Positions 50,700 through 59,026 of a stretch of DNA of 64,000 nucleotides are shown in pieces (within the stretch, counting starts at the first letter, position 1; every line of letters starts with the position of its first letter). Below the pieces are notes generated by a model. It was not told where the DNA came from. It worked only from the letters and a program-made list of their open reading frames with translations, and did no database searches. This stretch comes from Neobacillus niacini (lineage in GTDB: Bacteria; Bacillota; Bacilli; Bacillales; Cytobacillaceae), in assembly GCF_000759675.1 (NCBI RefSeq), contig NZ_BAWM01000139.1, positions 112,063 through 176,062 on the forward strand, read 5' to 3'. Made by a program: the position numbers and the translations under genes.

Positions 50700-51692
50700 T
50701 TACATAAATTTTTCTGCATAATGACAGCTGACGAAATGGTTCGGATCAAATTCCCTTAAAGCTGGTTCATCCGTTTTACATTTCTCCGTTGCAAATGGAC
50801 AGCGGGTATGGAATCGGCAGCCGTTTGGCGGATTAATAGGGGAGGGGACGTCTCCTCTTAAGATAATACGCTCCCGTTTTAATTCCGGGTTTGGTACAGG
50901 AATCGATGATAACAAAGCCCGTGTATACGGATGCAGCGGTGTATCAAATAAATCTTTTTTATCTGCGATCTCAACGACTTTCCCTAGATACATAACCATG
51001 ACCCGATCAGAAATATGTCTTACCACACTAAGATCGTGAGAGATAAATAAAAAGGTTAGTCCAAACTGCTTTTGCAGTTTCTTCAATAGATTTAGGATCT
51101 GTGCCTGGATGGATACATCCAAGGCCGAAACAGCTTCATCACATATAATTAATTTTGGATTTACTGCAAGGGCTCTGGCAATCCCAATCCGTTGGCGCTG
51201 GCCGCCGCTGAATTCATGAGGGTAGCGGTCAAGAGCCTCTGGCGGAAGCCCGACATAGCCAAGTAGTTCAAGCATTCGATCCATTCTTTTTGACTTTTCC
51301 ACTACATCTTGGATGGCCATGGCTTCATTTAAAATTTGCTTAACGGTTTGCCTCGGGTTAAGAGAAGCAAAAGGATCCTGAAATATAACCTGTAAATCCC
51401 CTCTAAGCTTTCTCATTTCTTTTTTATTTAATCCCAAAATGTCTGTTCCTGAATAATAAACCTTACCGTCTGTAGGTTCATCAAGTCTTAAAATCGCACG
51501 ACCTGTTGTGGATTTTCCGCAGCCAGATTCACCTACAATACTTAAGGTCTCTCCTTCATATAGCTTGAAGGAGATGTCGTCTACTGCTTGTACATAGGCT
51601 TTTGGCTTAAAAAGGGAGTCTGTTTTAACAGGAAAATATTGCTTTAAATGTTCTACTTCTAATAAGACTTTCTTATCTGCTGCAGCCTGCAT
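50700..51692 (-). CDS. Peptide-type ABC importer, ATP-binding subunit (OppF/DppF type)
   Basis: A 330-residue ABC ATPase. Walker A is GESGCGKST, the Q-loop VIFQDPFASLNPRQ, the signature FSGGQRQRIGIARAL, Walker B LIICDEAVSALD, and the switch His in ISHDLS. The C-terminal oligopeptide extension has the Cys cluster CRFHTRCPFATEKC that can hold an iron-sulfur cluster. The frame is open 39 bases further, but the ATG at 51692 overlaps the previous stop (TAATG) and follows GAGGAGG, so it is the start. Last gene of the operon. Confidence 0.93.
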   Translation of the reverse strand: MQAAADKKVLLEVEHLKQYFPVKTDSLFKPKAYVQAVDDISFKLYEGETLSIVGESGCGKSTTGRAILRLDEPTDGKVYYSGTDILGLNKKEMRKLRGDLQVIFQDPFASLNPRQTVKQILNEAMAIQDVVEKSKRMDRMLELLGYVGLPPEALDRYPHEFSGGQRQRIGIARALAVNPKLIICDEAVSALDVSIQAQILNLLKKLQKQFGLTFLFISHDLSVVRHISDRVMVMYLGKVVEIADKKDLFDTPLHPYTRALLSSIPVPNPELKRERIILRGDVPSPINPPNGCRFHTRCPFATEKCKTDEPALREFDPNHFVSCHYAEKFM

Positions 51693-52717
51693 TATTTTAC
51701 AGCCTCCTCTTTTACAATTTTTTCTGTCCATTGATCTGTATACATCCAGCAGCGAACCTTTACACCATCATTCTGCTCAATAAGCTCTGGCTGCTGTTGA
51801 TGACAAATCGGTTGCTGATGAGTGCATCTTGAAGCAAAGCGGCAGCCAGCAGGCATATTGTAGGGACTAGGAACACTGCCTTCAATCGTTTGTAATTCTT
51901 CCTGATCTTCATGAATTTTTGGCAGTGAATCTAGTAAACCTTGTGTGTAAGGATGTCTTGGATTAGCAAAGATCTTCTCTGTTGGTGCATGTTCAATAAT
52001 ATTTCCAGCATACATGACCGCTACAGTATCACAAGTTTCGGCAACTACTCCTAAATCATGGGTAATCATAATGACGCCCATACCCAGTTTATTTTGTAGG
52101 TCTTTAATTAACTCTAGTATTTGAGCTTGAATGGTAACATCCAATGCTGTTGTTGGTTCGTCTGCAATTAATACCTCAGGGTTACATGCAAGTGCCATCG
52201 CAATCATGACACGCTGCCGCATTCCGCCGCTTAGTTGGAAAGGCTCTTGTTTTGCTCTTTTTTCCGGGGAAGGGATACCAACAAGCTTTAGCATTTCAAC
52301 TGCCTTTTCCCATGCGGCTTTACGTCCCATTTTTTGATGCAATCGTAACGCTTCAGCAATTTGTTCCCCAACTGGTAAAACAGGATTTAATGATGTCATC
52401 GGTTCTTGAAAAATCATCGAGATCTCGTTTCCACGGACTTTTCTCATTTCATCTTCAGATATCTGTACTAAATCTCTACCTTTAAAAAGGACCTGACCGC
52501 CCGCTATTTTACCAGGAGGGGAGGGGATTAACCGCAGAATGGAAAGAGATGTTATACTTTTTCCACACCCGGATTCACCGACAATTCCTAAGGTTTCTCC
52601 TTTATACAAACTAAAATCGATGCCATCAACCGCCTTACTTACTCCGCGCTTTGTAGAGAAATGCGTTTTTAATCCTTTTACTTCTAAAATCGGTTTGTTT
52701 TTCTCCGGCATAGTCAT
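51692..52717 (-). CDS. Peptide-type ABC importer, ATP-binding subunit (OppD/DppD type)
   Basis: A 341-residue ABC ATPase with Walker A GESGCGKSITSL, Q-loop IFQEPMTSLNP, signature LSGGMRQRVMIAMAL, Walker B VLIADEPTTALD and ITHDLGV, plus the C-terminal CRFASRCTHQQPIC cluster. It is followed with one-base overlap by the second ATPase and preceded ten bases upstream by the permease gene, giving the order C-B-D-F. Two ATPases of this type act as a heterodimer in Opp/Dpp importers. AGGTGGTG precedes the start. Confidence 0.93.
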   Translation of the reverse strand: MTMPEKNKPILEVKGLKTHFSTKRGVSKAVDGIDFSLYKGETLGIVGESGCGKSITSLSILRLIPSPPGKIAGGQVLFKGRDLVQISEDEMRKVRGNEISMIFQEPMTSLNPVLPVGEQIAEALRLHQKMGRKAAWEKAVEMLKLVGIPSPEKRAKQEPFQLSGGMRQRVMIAMALACNPEVLIADEPTTALDVTIQAQILELIKDLQNKLGMGVIMITHDLGVVAETCDTVAVMYAGNIIEHAPTEKIFANPRHPYTQGLLDSLPKIHEDQEELQTIEGSVPSPYNMPAGCRFASRCTHQQPICHQQQPELIEQNDGVKVRCWMYTDQWTEKIVKEEAVK

Positions 52718-52727
52718 TCACCACCTG

Positions 52728-53648
52728 TTAATTTAATTCAATCCGTTTATTAAAGAATCGATAAAGCACATCGACTATCAAATTCACTACTACGAAAACA
52801 AGTGAGGCAACTAATACCCCACCTTGAACCATTGGTAAATCACGCATTCTAATCGAATCAACAATCATTCTTCCTAGTCCATTAATAGCGAAGATTGATT
52901 CAACTAGAACCGTCCCGCCAAGCAAAGCGCCAAATTGTAATCCAACTACTGTAATAACTGGAATTAATGCATTACGTAATCCGTGTTTATAAATAATCAA
53001 ACTTTCACGTACCCCTTTTGCACGAGCCGTTCGGATATAATCCTGACGAATAACTTCAAGCATACTTGATCTCGTCATGCGGGCAACAATGGCCGCCCCG
53101 CCCGCACCTAATGTCAGAGAAGGAAGGATAACATGAAGGAAGCTATCCCAACCGGCAACAGGAAGGATTTGCAGCTTAACTGAGAAGAAATACATTAACA
53201 TTAATCCAAACCAAAAGCTTGGTAATGAAATACCTAATAGAGCTACGATCATAACCATTGTATCTTTTAGAGAATAAGGCTTAATCGCAGAAATAATACC
53301 AGCTGCCATTCCTAAAACAATTGTTATAAGAATACTGAAAAAGGCAAGCTCAATTGTAATAGGTAATCTCACTAATATTTCATCTAGAACAGGCTGACTA
53401 TTCTTAAGTGAAACTCCAAAATCTCCACGAAAAACGCTGATTAAGTAATCGAAATATTGAACCAATAATGGTCTATTTAAACCTAATTGCTCCCGTATGG
53501 CTTCTATGGTTTCCTTTGAAGCTCCTTCACCAGCTAACAATACTGCTGGATCACCTGGAACTAGCTGCATAATAAAGAATACGACAAAAGTTACCCCTAT
53601 AATGACCGGGATCGTTTGCATTAACCGGCGTAATATAAACATCAACAT
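52728..53648 (-). CDS. Peptide-type ABC importer, permease subunit B
   Basis: A 306-residue permease with six helices of the DppB/OppB class: first helix TIPVIIGVTFVVFFIMQLVP (near residue 12), ending in the typical VPGDPAVLL. The coupling loop is RMTRSSMLEVIRQDYIRTAR with AKGVRE next. It follows the permease C gene by 16 bases. Complete, no disrupted motif. Substrate specificity is set by the binding lipoproteins, not by this subunit. Confidence 0.92.
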   Translation of the reverse strand: MLMFILRRLMQTIPVIIGVTFVVFFIMQLVPGDPAVLLAGEGASKETIEAIREQLGLNRPLLVQYFDYLISVFRGDFGVSLKNSQPVLDEILVRLPITIELAFFSILITIVLGMAAGIISAIKPYSLKDTMVMIVALLGISLPSFWFGLMLMYFFSVKLQILPVAGWDSFLHVILPSLTLGAGGAAIVARMTRSSMLEVIRQDYIRTARAKGVRESLIIYKHGLRNALIPVITVVGLQFGALLGGTVLVESIFAINGLGRMIVDSIRMRDLPMVQGGVLVASLVFVVVNLIVDVLYRFFNKRIELN

Positions 53649-53664
53649 CTTATATAAACCTCCT

Positions 53665-54567
53665 CTATTTCTTCATTCTTGGATCAAAAGCATCGCGTAA
53701 TCCATCTCCAAAAATATTAAAACCTAAAACTAGTATAGAAATAGCCAGCCCTGGAAAAATAGCGATATAAGGTGCGGAGAATAAGAAATCCCTCCCGCTG
53801 CTTAACATCGTTCCCCATTCTGGAGATGGAGGCTGGGCTCCCAGACCAAGGAATGATAATCCTGCTGCTGAAAGAATGACGGTAGCAAGTCTTAGTGTTC
53901 CTTGCACAATAATTGGTGAAAGAATATTCGGAAAAATATGTTTAAAAATAATTGTTAAATCATTCGCTCCCAGTGAGCGGATAGCGTCAATATATTCGAG
54001 TCGTTTCACTTCTAAGGTTGAACCGCGGACAATCCGAGCAAATAATGGAATAGAGTATGCGCCGACAGCGATCGTTACATTGATTAAACCAGGCCCAAGT
54101 GCACTAATGATGGCTAAAGCAAGTAGGATTCCAGGGAATGCCAAGAGAATATCCATGATTCTCATAATGGTCGAATCGATCCATTTTCCATAATAGCCAG
54201 CGATAAGTCCAAGAATAATTCCAAAAAAGGCACCAAAGATTACGGCGGTTATACCAATTCCCATCGAAAGTCTGGAACCATAAAGGATCCGGCTTAAAAT
54301 ATCTCTTCCTTTATCATCTGTACCCATCCAGTGATCTGCTGAGGGAGGTATTAATTTATTTTCTAAATTAATTTCGTATGGATCATATGGAGCAAGTAGT
54401 GGTGCGAAGAGTGCGACAAAAACATAGAAAAGAATGATGATTGCACCAACCATTGCCGCTTTATTCATTGTTAAAATAGATAAGAAATCTTTTATTTTTG
54501 ATTCTTTAGGTTGATTCATTGTTTGAGTAATTACAACTGGTTGTTCTGTTTTTGCTTCTAATGTCAT
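53665..54567 (-). CDS. Peptide-type ABC importer, permease subunit C
   Basis: A 300-residue permease of the DppC/OppC class. Residues 1-25 are cytosolic, helix 1 lies at about 35-55, followed by the periplasm-side APYDPYEINLENKLIPPSA motif and HWMGTDDKGRDILSRILYG, both diagnostic. The coupling loop is RIVRGSTLEVKRLEYIDAIR. First gene of the importer operon, with AAGGAGGG before the ATG. It is divergent from the second binding protein, so both sides of the system share one control region. Confidence 0.93.
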   Translation of the reverse strand: MTLEAKTEQPVVITQTMNQPKESKIKDFLSILTMNKAAMVGAIIILFYVFVALFAPLLAPYDPYEINLENKLIPPSADHWMGTDDKGRDILSRILYGSRLSMGIGITAVIFGAFFGIILGLIAGYYGKWIDSTIMRIMDILLAFPGILLALAIISALGPGLINVTIAVGAYSIPLFARIVRGSTLEVKRLEYIDAIRSLGANDLTIIFKHIFPNILSPIIVQGTLRLATVILSAAGLSFLGLGAQPPSPEWGTMLSSGRDFLFSAPYIAIFPGLAISILVLGFNIFGDGLRDAFDPRMKK

Positions 54568-54684
54568 GTAAAACCCTCCTTAATTTTTATTTGAAAGAAT
54601 GATGTCATTTCTAGCTGTTATAATCCTCCTTTCAGAAACTATTATTTTTTTTGTGATATGTACAAAATTATCAAAATTAATAGG

Positions 54685-54752
54685 AAAGTAAATATTTTTT
54701 AAATTATTTGTCAAAATAGTTAAAATTATTGTAAATATTCTGTAAATATTCC
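54685..54752. promoter_or_regulatory. Control region of the divergent importer and binding protein genes
   Basis: Contains AAAGTAAATAT (54685-54695), similar to the GAAGTARATAT repeats, and two adjacent direct copies of TGTAAATATTC/T at about 54730-54751 with an 11-base period. Suggests binding by the AraC-type regulators, but the region is AT-rich. Confidence 0.35.
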
Positions 54753-54858
54753 GGTGAATCATCTTCTATAATGCAGATAAGGATTTCAAAGGAATTGTGA
54801 AATCATTTTTCCTTTTAAATTCAGAATCTTATAAATATACAACAAAGGAGAGGTTAAA

Positions 54859-56436
54859 ATGGAGAGAAAGAAACGATCCATAAAAAATGGCATTTTATTA
54901 GTATTAGTGGGATTAATGCTAATAGTAGCTCAAGCATGTTCGACAAAATCAAATTCTTCTAATGAAGCAGCAAGCAGCAAAGAAGAAACAAAAGAGGGTG
55001 GAACGTTAACTGTTGTTCGACTTTCTGATGCAACCAAGCTAGATCCACATTTTATTACAGATATTCCTTCAGCGAATATTACTTACCAAAAGGTTTATCA
55101 GGGACTTGTGGTTCCAGATAAAGATTTTAAAATTCAACCGCTTCTCGCAAAAGAGTGGACAGTAGTAAATGATACAACTTGGGAATTTAAATTAAGAGAT
55201 GATGTAAAATTCCATGATGGAACACCATTTAACGCAGAGGCAGTTAAAGCAACATTTGATCGTTTATTAGATCCAAATACAGGCTCACCGCAGCGTACGA
55301 AATTTGAAATGATCACAGAAGTAAAAGTAATAGATGATTACACTGTACAATTATTACTTGCCTACCCTTATGCACCACTTTTATCGATTTTGGCAAGTCA
55401 GGAAGGAAGCATCATCAGTCCAAAAGCTTTAGCTGAAAATCCTGAAAAACTGGCTGAGCATCCAGTTGGAACAGGACCATTTGTATTTGAAGCTTGGAAG
55501 AGCGGTCAAGAAATCTCATTAAAGAAAAATGAAAATTACTGGGGCAAGAAGCCTAATATTGATCGTGTAGTATTTAAAGTAGTCCCTGAGGATGCAACCC
55601 GTCTTGCGATGATTGAAACAGGGGAAGCACACATTAATGACCAAGTTCCCGTTACTGAAATTGAACGGATTGAAGCATCAGATACGATGGGCCTCTATCG
55701 TACAGAAGGACTAGCTGTTGAATTCCTTGGATTTAATACAAAGAAAAAGCCGTTTGATGATGTAAAAGTCCGTAAAGCAATCAGCCATGCAATTGAAAGA
55801 GAAGCCATCATTAAGGGTGTTTATAATAATGTTGGAACCCTTGCAAATGTTGCAATGAGTCCTAAAGTATTAGGATATAGCGACAAAGTTCAGCCTTATG
55901 AGTATGATTTGAATGAAGCAAAGCAATTGTTAAAAGAAGCCGGTTATGAGAATGGTTTAGAAATTAAATTATTAACAAGTGATCGAAAAGAACGAATCAA
56001 CATGGCAGAAGTAATCCAATCTCAATTAAAAGGGATTGGCGTAAATGTAGAAATTCAAGTAATGGAATACGGTGCATTTATTGAAATGATCAATAATGGT
56101 GAACATGAATTGGTAATCAACGGTTGGGGAAATGCAACTGGTGACGGTGACTATAACCAGTATAATTTATTCCACACTGCATCACAGGGTCCTGCAGGTA
56201 ACCATTTCTACTATAGTAATCCAGAGGTAGATGAAAAGATTGAAGCGGCACGTCAAGAAACAAATGAAGCAAAACGTTTAAAGCTATATGAAGAAGTTAT
56301 GCAAATCGAAATGGACGACGCCGTTTATATTCCAATTCGTAACTACGAGCATTTAGCCGCTCATAGTAAAAACGTCAGCGGTTTTTGGCTGAATGCTGCA
56401 AACTATCTCATGATTGATGATGTAGTAATTAAGTAA
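54859..56436 (+). CDS. ABC-transporter substrate-binding lipoprotein, family 5 (copy 2)
   Basis: A 525-residue binding lipoprotein, paralogous to the one at 46003. Lipobox IVAQACSTK near residue 26. Shared segments include VVRLSDATKLDPHF, LLAKEWTVVNDTTWEFKLRD in its first third, and PVGTGPFVFEAW. It starts divergently from the importer operon and is most likely the main receptor for it. The two copies share long blocks yet differ in the residues after DAT/DAE, which may mean two related ligands. AGGAGAGG precedes the ATG. Confidence 0.92.
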   Translation: MERKKRSIKNGILLVLVGLMLIVAQACSTKSNSSNEAASSKEETKEGGTLTVVRLSDATKLDPHFITDIPSANITYQKVYQGLVVPDKDFKIQPLLAKEWTVVNDTTWEFKLRDDVKFHDGTPFNAEAVKATFDRLLDPNTGSPQRTKFEMITEVKVIDDYTVQLLLAYPYAPLLSILASQEGSIISPKALAENPEKLAEHPVGTGPFVFEAWKSGQEISLKKNENYWGKKPNIDRVVFKVVPEDATRLAMIETGEAHINDQVPVTEIERIEASDTMGLYRTEGLAVEFLGFNTKKKPFDDVKVRKAISHAIEREAIIKGVYNNVGTLANVAMSPKVLGYSDKVQPYEYDLNEAKQLLKEAGYENGLEIKLLTSDRKERINMAEVIQSQLKGIGVNVEIQVMEYGAFIEMINNGEHELVINGWGNATGDGDYNQYNLFHTASQGPAGNHFYYSNPEVDEKIEAARQETNEAKRLKLYEEVMQIEMDDAVYIPIRNYEHLAAHSKNVSGFWLNAANYLMIDDVVIK

Positions 56437-56447
56437 AGGTAACAAAG

Positions 56448-56487
56448 AGGAAAAGTACTTTGTAAAAAAGTACTTTTCCTAATTTTT
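56448..56487 (+). terminator. Rho-independent terminator
   Basis: AGGAAAAGTACTT, loop, AAGTACTTTTCCT, then AATTTTTTT. It may let some transcription run into the next two genes. Confidence 0.88.
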
Positions 56488-56506
56488 TTAAATAGGAGGA
56501 ATAGGA

Positions 56507-57745
56507 ATGACTACTTTTTGGCTGACAAATGTCCGTTTGGAAAAAGGCTTCATAATCGAAAACGAACGTATTTCCAGTACTGAAACAGAAATATGCCACT
56601 TGAAAATTGTAGATGGAAAAATTGCAGAAATCACTAATTTATTACCGAAATCTGATGAGAAGAAGATTGATGCAAAAAATCAACTTCTTCTCCCGTCTTT
56701 ACGAGATATGCATATTCATATCGATAAAACCTACTACGGCGGACCTTGGAAGGCTTGTACTCCAATTACAAATGGTATTTTTACAAGATTAGAAGAAGAA
56801 AAAGAATTGCTGCCAAAACTTTTACCTACCGCCCAAGAGCGTGCTGAGAAAATGATTGAAATGTATTTGAAAAATGGCCATACCCATATTCGCACCCATT
56901 GTAATGTGGACCCCGTGATTGGTCTGAAAAATCTAGAGGCAACGGTGAACGCCTTGAAAAAATACGAGGATGTTCTTACATATGAAATCGTTGCTTTCCC
57001 GCAGCATGGATTGTTAAAGAGTGCTTCTGTACAACTGATTCGTGATGCAATGAAGAATGGAGCAACCCTAGTTGGTGGAGTTGACCCAGCAACCGTTGAT
57101 CGCAATATCGAAAAATCTTTAGATACAATCTTTGAAATTGCAGTTGAAAACAATAAAGGCGTCGATCTACATCTGCATGATCCCAACACATTAGGGGCAT
57201 TTACTTTTGAGAGAATGGCACATTATACGAAGGAAGCTGGCCTTAAAGGCAGGGCTACCATTAGCCATGGAATGGCATTAGGTGATCTTCAAGGTGAAGC
57301 GCTTCTTGAAATGGCAGCTTTATTAAAGGATCAAGAGATTGATGTGACGACAACGGTACCAGTTAACCGGGCAACGATTCCGATTCCAACTCTTGATAAG
57401 TTAGGTATTTCAGTATCCGTTGGACATGATAGTATCACGGATCATTGGTCACCTTTTGGCACTGGTAATACCATTCAAAAGTTAGGAACTCTTGCAGAAC
57501 GATTCCGGTTGTCAGATGAATATTCCCTATCAACAACTTTAAAATATGGTACAGGAGGAGTTACACCGCTAAATGAAAAGGGAGAGCGCGTCTGGCCAAA
57601 GGTTGGTGATGAAGCAACGATGATGCTCGTAAATGCATCCTGCTCAGCAGAAGCAGTAGCAAGAAGAGCCTCCGTTGAATCATTATTTTTCAGAGGGAAA
57701 AAGGTTGAAGGTAAGTTAACAGAATCAAATCCGGTGCAGGTATAA
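56507..57745 (+). CDS. Cytosine-deaminase-like amidohydrolase (paralogue C)
   Basis: A 412-residue cytosolic enzyme. Motifs: DMHIHIDKTYYGG (HxH), FPQHGLLKSA (Gln), DLHLHDPNTLG (His, Asp replacing Glu), SHGMALGD (His), GHDSITDHWSPFG (Asp) and VNASCSAEAVARR. Its metal and substrate motifs are closest to the exported paralogue A. AGGAGGAATAGG lies before the ATG. The next paralogue begins 15 bases after its stop, so the two form an operon downstream of the second binding protein, tying the enzymes to the importer. Confidence 0.87.
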   Translation: MTTFWLTNVRLEKGFIIENERISSTETEICHLKIVDGKIAEITNLLPKSDEKKIDAKNQLLLPSLRDMHIHIDKTYYGGPWKACTPITNGIFTRLEEEKELLPKLLPTAQERAEKMIEMYLKNGHTHIRTHCNVDPVIGLKNLEATVNALKKYEDVLTYEIVAFPQHGLLKSASVQLIRDAMKNGATLVGGVDPATVDRNIEKSLDTIFEIAVENNKGVDLHLHDPNTLGAFTFERMAHYTKEAGLKGRATISHGMALGDLQGEALLEMAALLKDQEIDVTTTVPVNRATIPIPTLDKLGISVSVGHDSITDHWSPFGTGNTIQKLGTLAERFRLSDEYSLSTTLKYGTGGVTPLNEKGERVWPKVGDEATMMLVNASCSAEAVARRASVESLFFRGKKVEGKLTESNPVQV

Positions 57746-57760
57746 AGGAGGAAAGAACGA

Positions 57761-58981
57761 ATGACCACTCCATATTGGTTAACAAATGTAAGATTAGAAA
57801 CGGGATATATACAGGATGAAAAAGGGGTTTATGAAACCAAAACTGAGCTTTTTCATTTGAAAATCCAGGATGGTAAAATAGTAGAGAAAAGGAGTATTAG
57901 CTTTGCCATTCCACAAGGTGAAACGACTTATGATGGAAAAGGGTTACTAGCTGTACCTACATTTAAAGAAATGCACAATCATTTAGATAAAACGTATCTT
58001 TCACTTGATTGGAAAGCTCCTATACCAGCAAAAAATTTGGAAGATCGTTTACGTTTAGAAGCAAGGGAGCTTGAGGAATTAGCTCCAACAGCCAAACAGC
58101 GTGCTAGTGCGATGATTGAGTTACTTCTTTCTCATGGGTCGACTCATATTCGAACACATGTAAATATCGATCCATATATCGGATTGAAAAACCTGGAGGG
58201 TGTTAAAGCAGCGCTTGAGGATTACTCTGATAAACTAACCTATGAAATTGTTGCATTTCCTCAGCATGGTCTCTTAAGAGAAAATGTGATTCCATTGATG
58301 AAGGAAGCTATGAGATCAGGAGCTCAACTTGTCGGTGGGCTGGATCCAGCTGGAATTGACCGTAATATAGAAAAATCACTCTATGAAGTAATGAACCTTG
58401 CGACAGAATTTGATGCTGATATTGATATTCATTTACATGATAATGGTCATGTCGGCTATTATACTGTTGATAAATTTGTAGAAATGGTGGAAGAGGCAAA
58501 ATGGCACAATCGGGCTGCAGTCAGTCACGCATTTAGTTTAGGGGAGGTGCCAGTACCACAACAGGAAGAAATCGCAGATAAATTAAGCAAAGCAGGTATG
58601 TCAATTATGTCTACGATCCCTATTACTAGGACACTTCCGCCGATCGATTTGTTAGATCAAAAAGGAGTAAATGTTTACTTAGGCTGCGATGGTTTTTATG
58701 ATTCATGGGGACCATTTGGTACAGGTGATGTATTAGAAAAGGTAACACGCTACGGTGAACTTTTTCGGAAAAGTGATGAACGCTCATTAGCACAGTCTTT
58801 AAAATGGGCGACAGGTGGTCCAACACCTTTAAATAAGGATGGTGAAGTTGCCTGGCCGCTTCCGGGAGATGAAGCAAGTCTAGTTCTTGTTAATGCATCC
58901 TGTTCAGCAGAAGCAGTAGCTAGAACACCAAAGCGCGAGGCTGTTATTTTTAAAGGAAAAGTAGTATCAGGACAATTGTAA
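57761..58981 (+). CDS. Cytosine-deaminase-like amidohydrolase (paralogue D)
   Basis: A 406-residue cytosolic enzyme. Motifs: EMHNHLDKTYLS (HxH, with Asn between), FPQHGLLREN (Gln), DIHLHDNGHVG (His, Asp replacing Glu), SHAFSLGE (His), GCDGFYDSWGPFG (Asp, with Cys in place of Asn/His before it) and VNASCSAEAVAR. It is closest to paralogue B in the strand 8 region. AAAGGAGGAAAG precedes the ATG. A terminator ends the two-gene unit. Four such paralogues in 28 kb suggest either a set of successive steps or several related substrates. Confidence 0.87.
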   Translation: MTTPYWLTNVRLETGYIQDEKGVYETKTELFHLKIQDGKIVEKRSISFAIPQGETTYDGKGLLAVPTFKEMHNHLDKTYLSLDWKAPIPAKNLEDRLRLEARELEELAPTAKQRASAMIELLLSHGSTHIRTHVNIDPYIGLKNLEGVKAALEDYSDKLTYEIVAFPQHGLLRENVIPLMKEAMRSGAQLVGGLDPAGIDRNIEKSLYEVMNLATEFDADIDIHLHDNGHVGYYTVDKFVEMVEEAKWHNRAAVSHAFSLGEVPVPQQEEIADKLSKAGMSIMSTIPITRTLPPIDLLDQKGVNVYLGCDGFYDSWGPFGTGDVLEKVTRYGELFRKSDERSLAQSLKWATGGPTPLNKDGEVAWPLPGDEASLVLVNASCSAEAVARTPKREAVIFKGKVVSGQL

Positions 58982-58985
58982 ATCA

Positions 58986-59020
58986 AAAGCCCCGTTAGTT
59001 ATTAATTAACGGGGCTTTGT
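58986..59020. terminator. Bidirectional terminator
   Basis: AAAGCCCCGTTA (58986-58997) pairs with TAACGGGGCTTT (59007-59018), flanked by GTTT and A/T runs; between convergent paralogue D and the PucR gene. Confidence 0.9.
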
Positions 59021-59026
59021 TTAGCC

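Noticed and set aside
46003..56436. Interpretation of the ABC genes as an ordinary oligopeptide or nickel uptake system
   Set aside because: Not excluded by sequence, but the close coupling with amidohydrolases and ureide genes makes it less likely as the main role.
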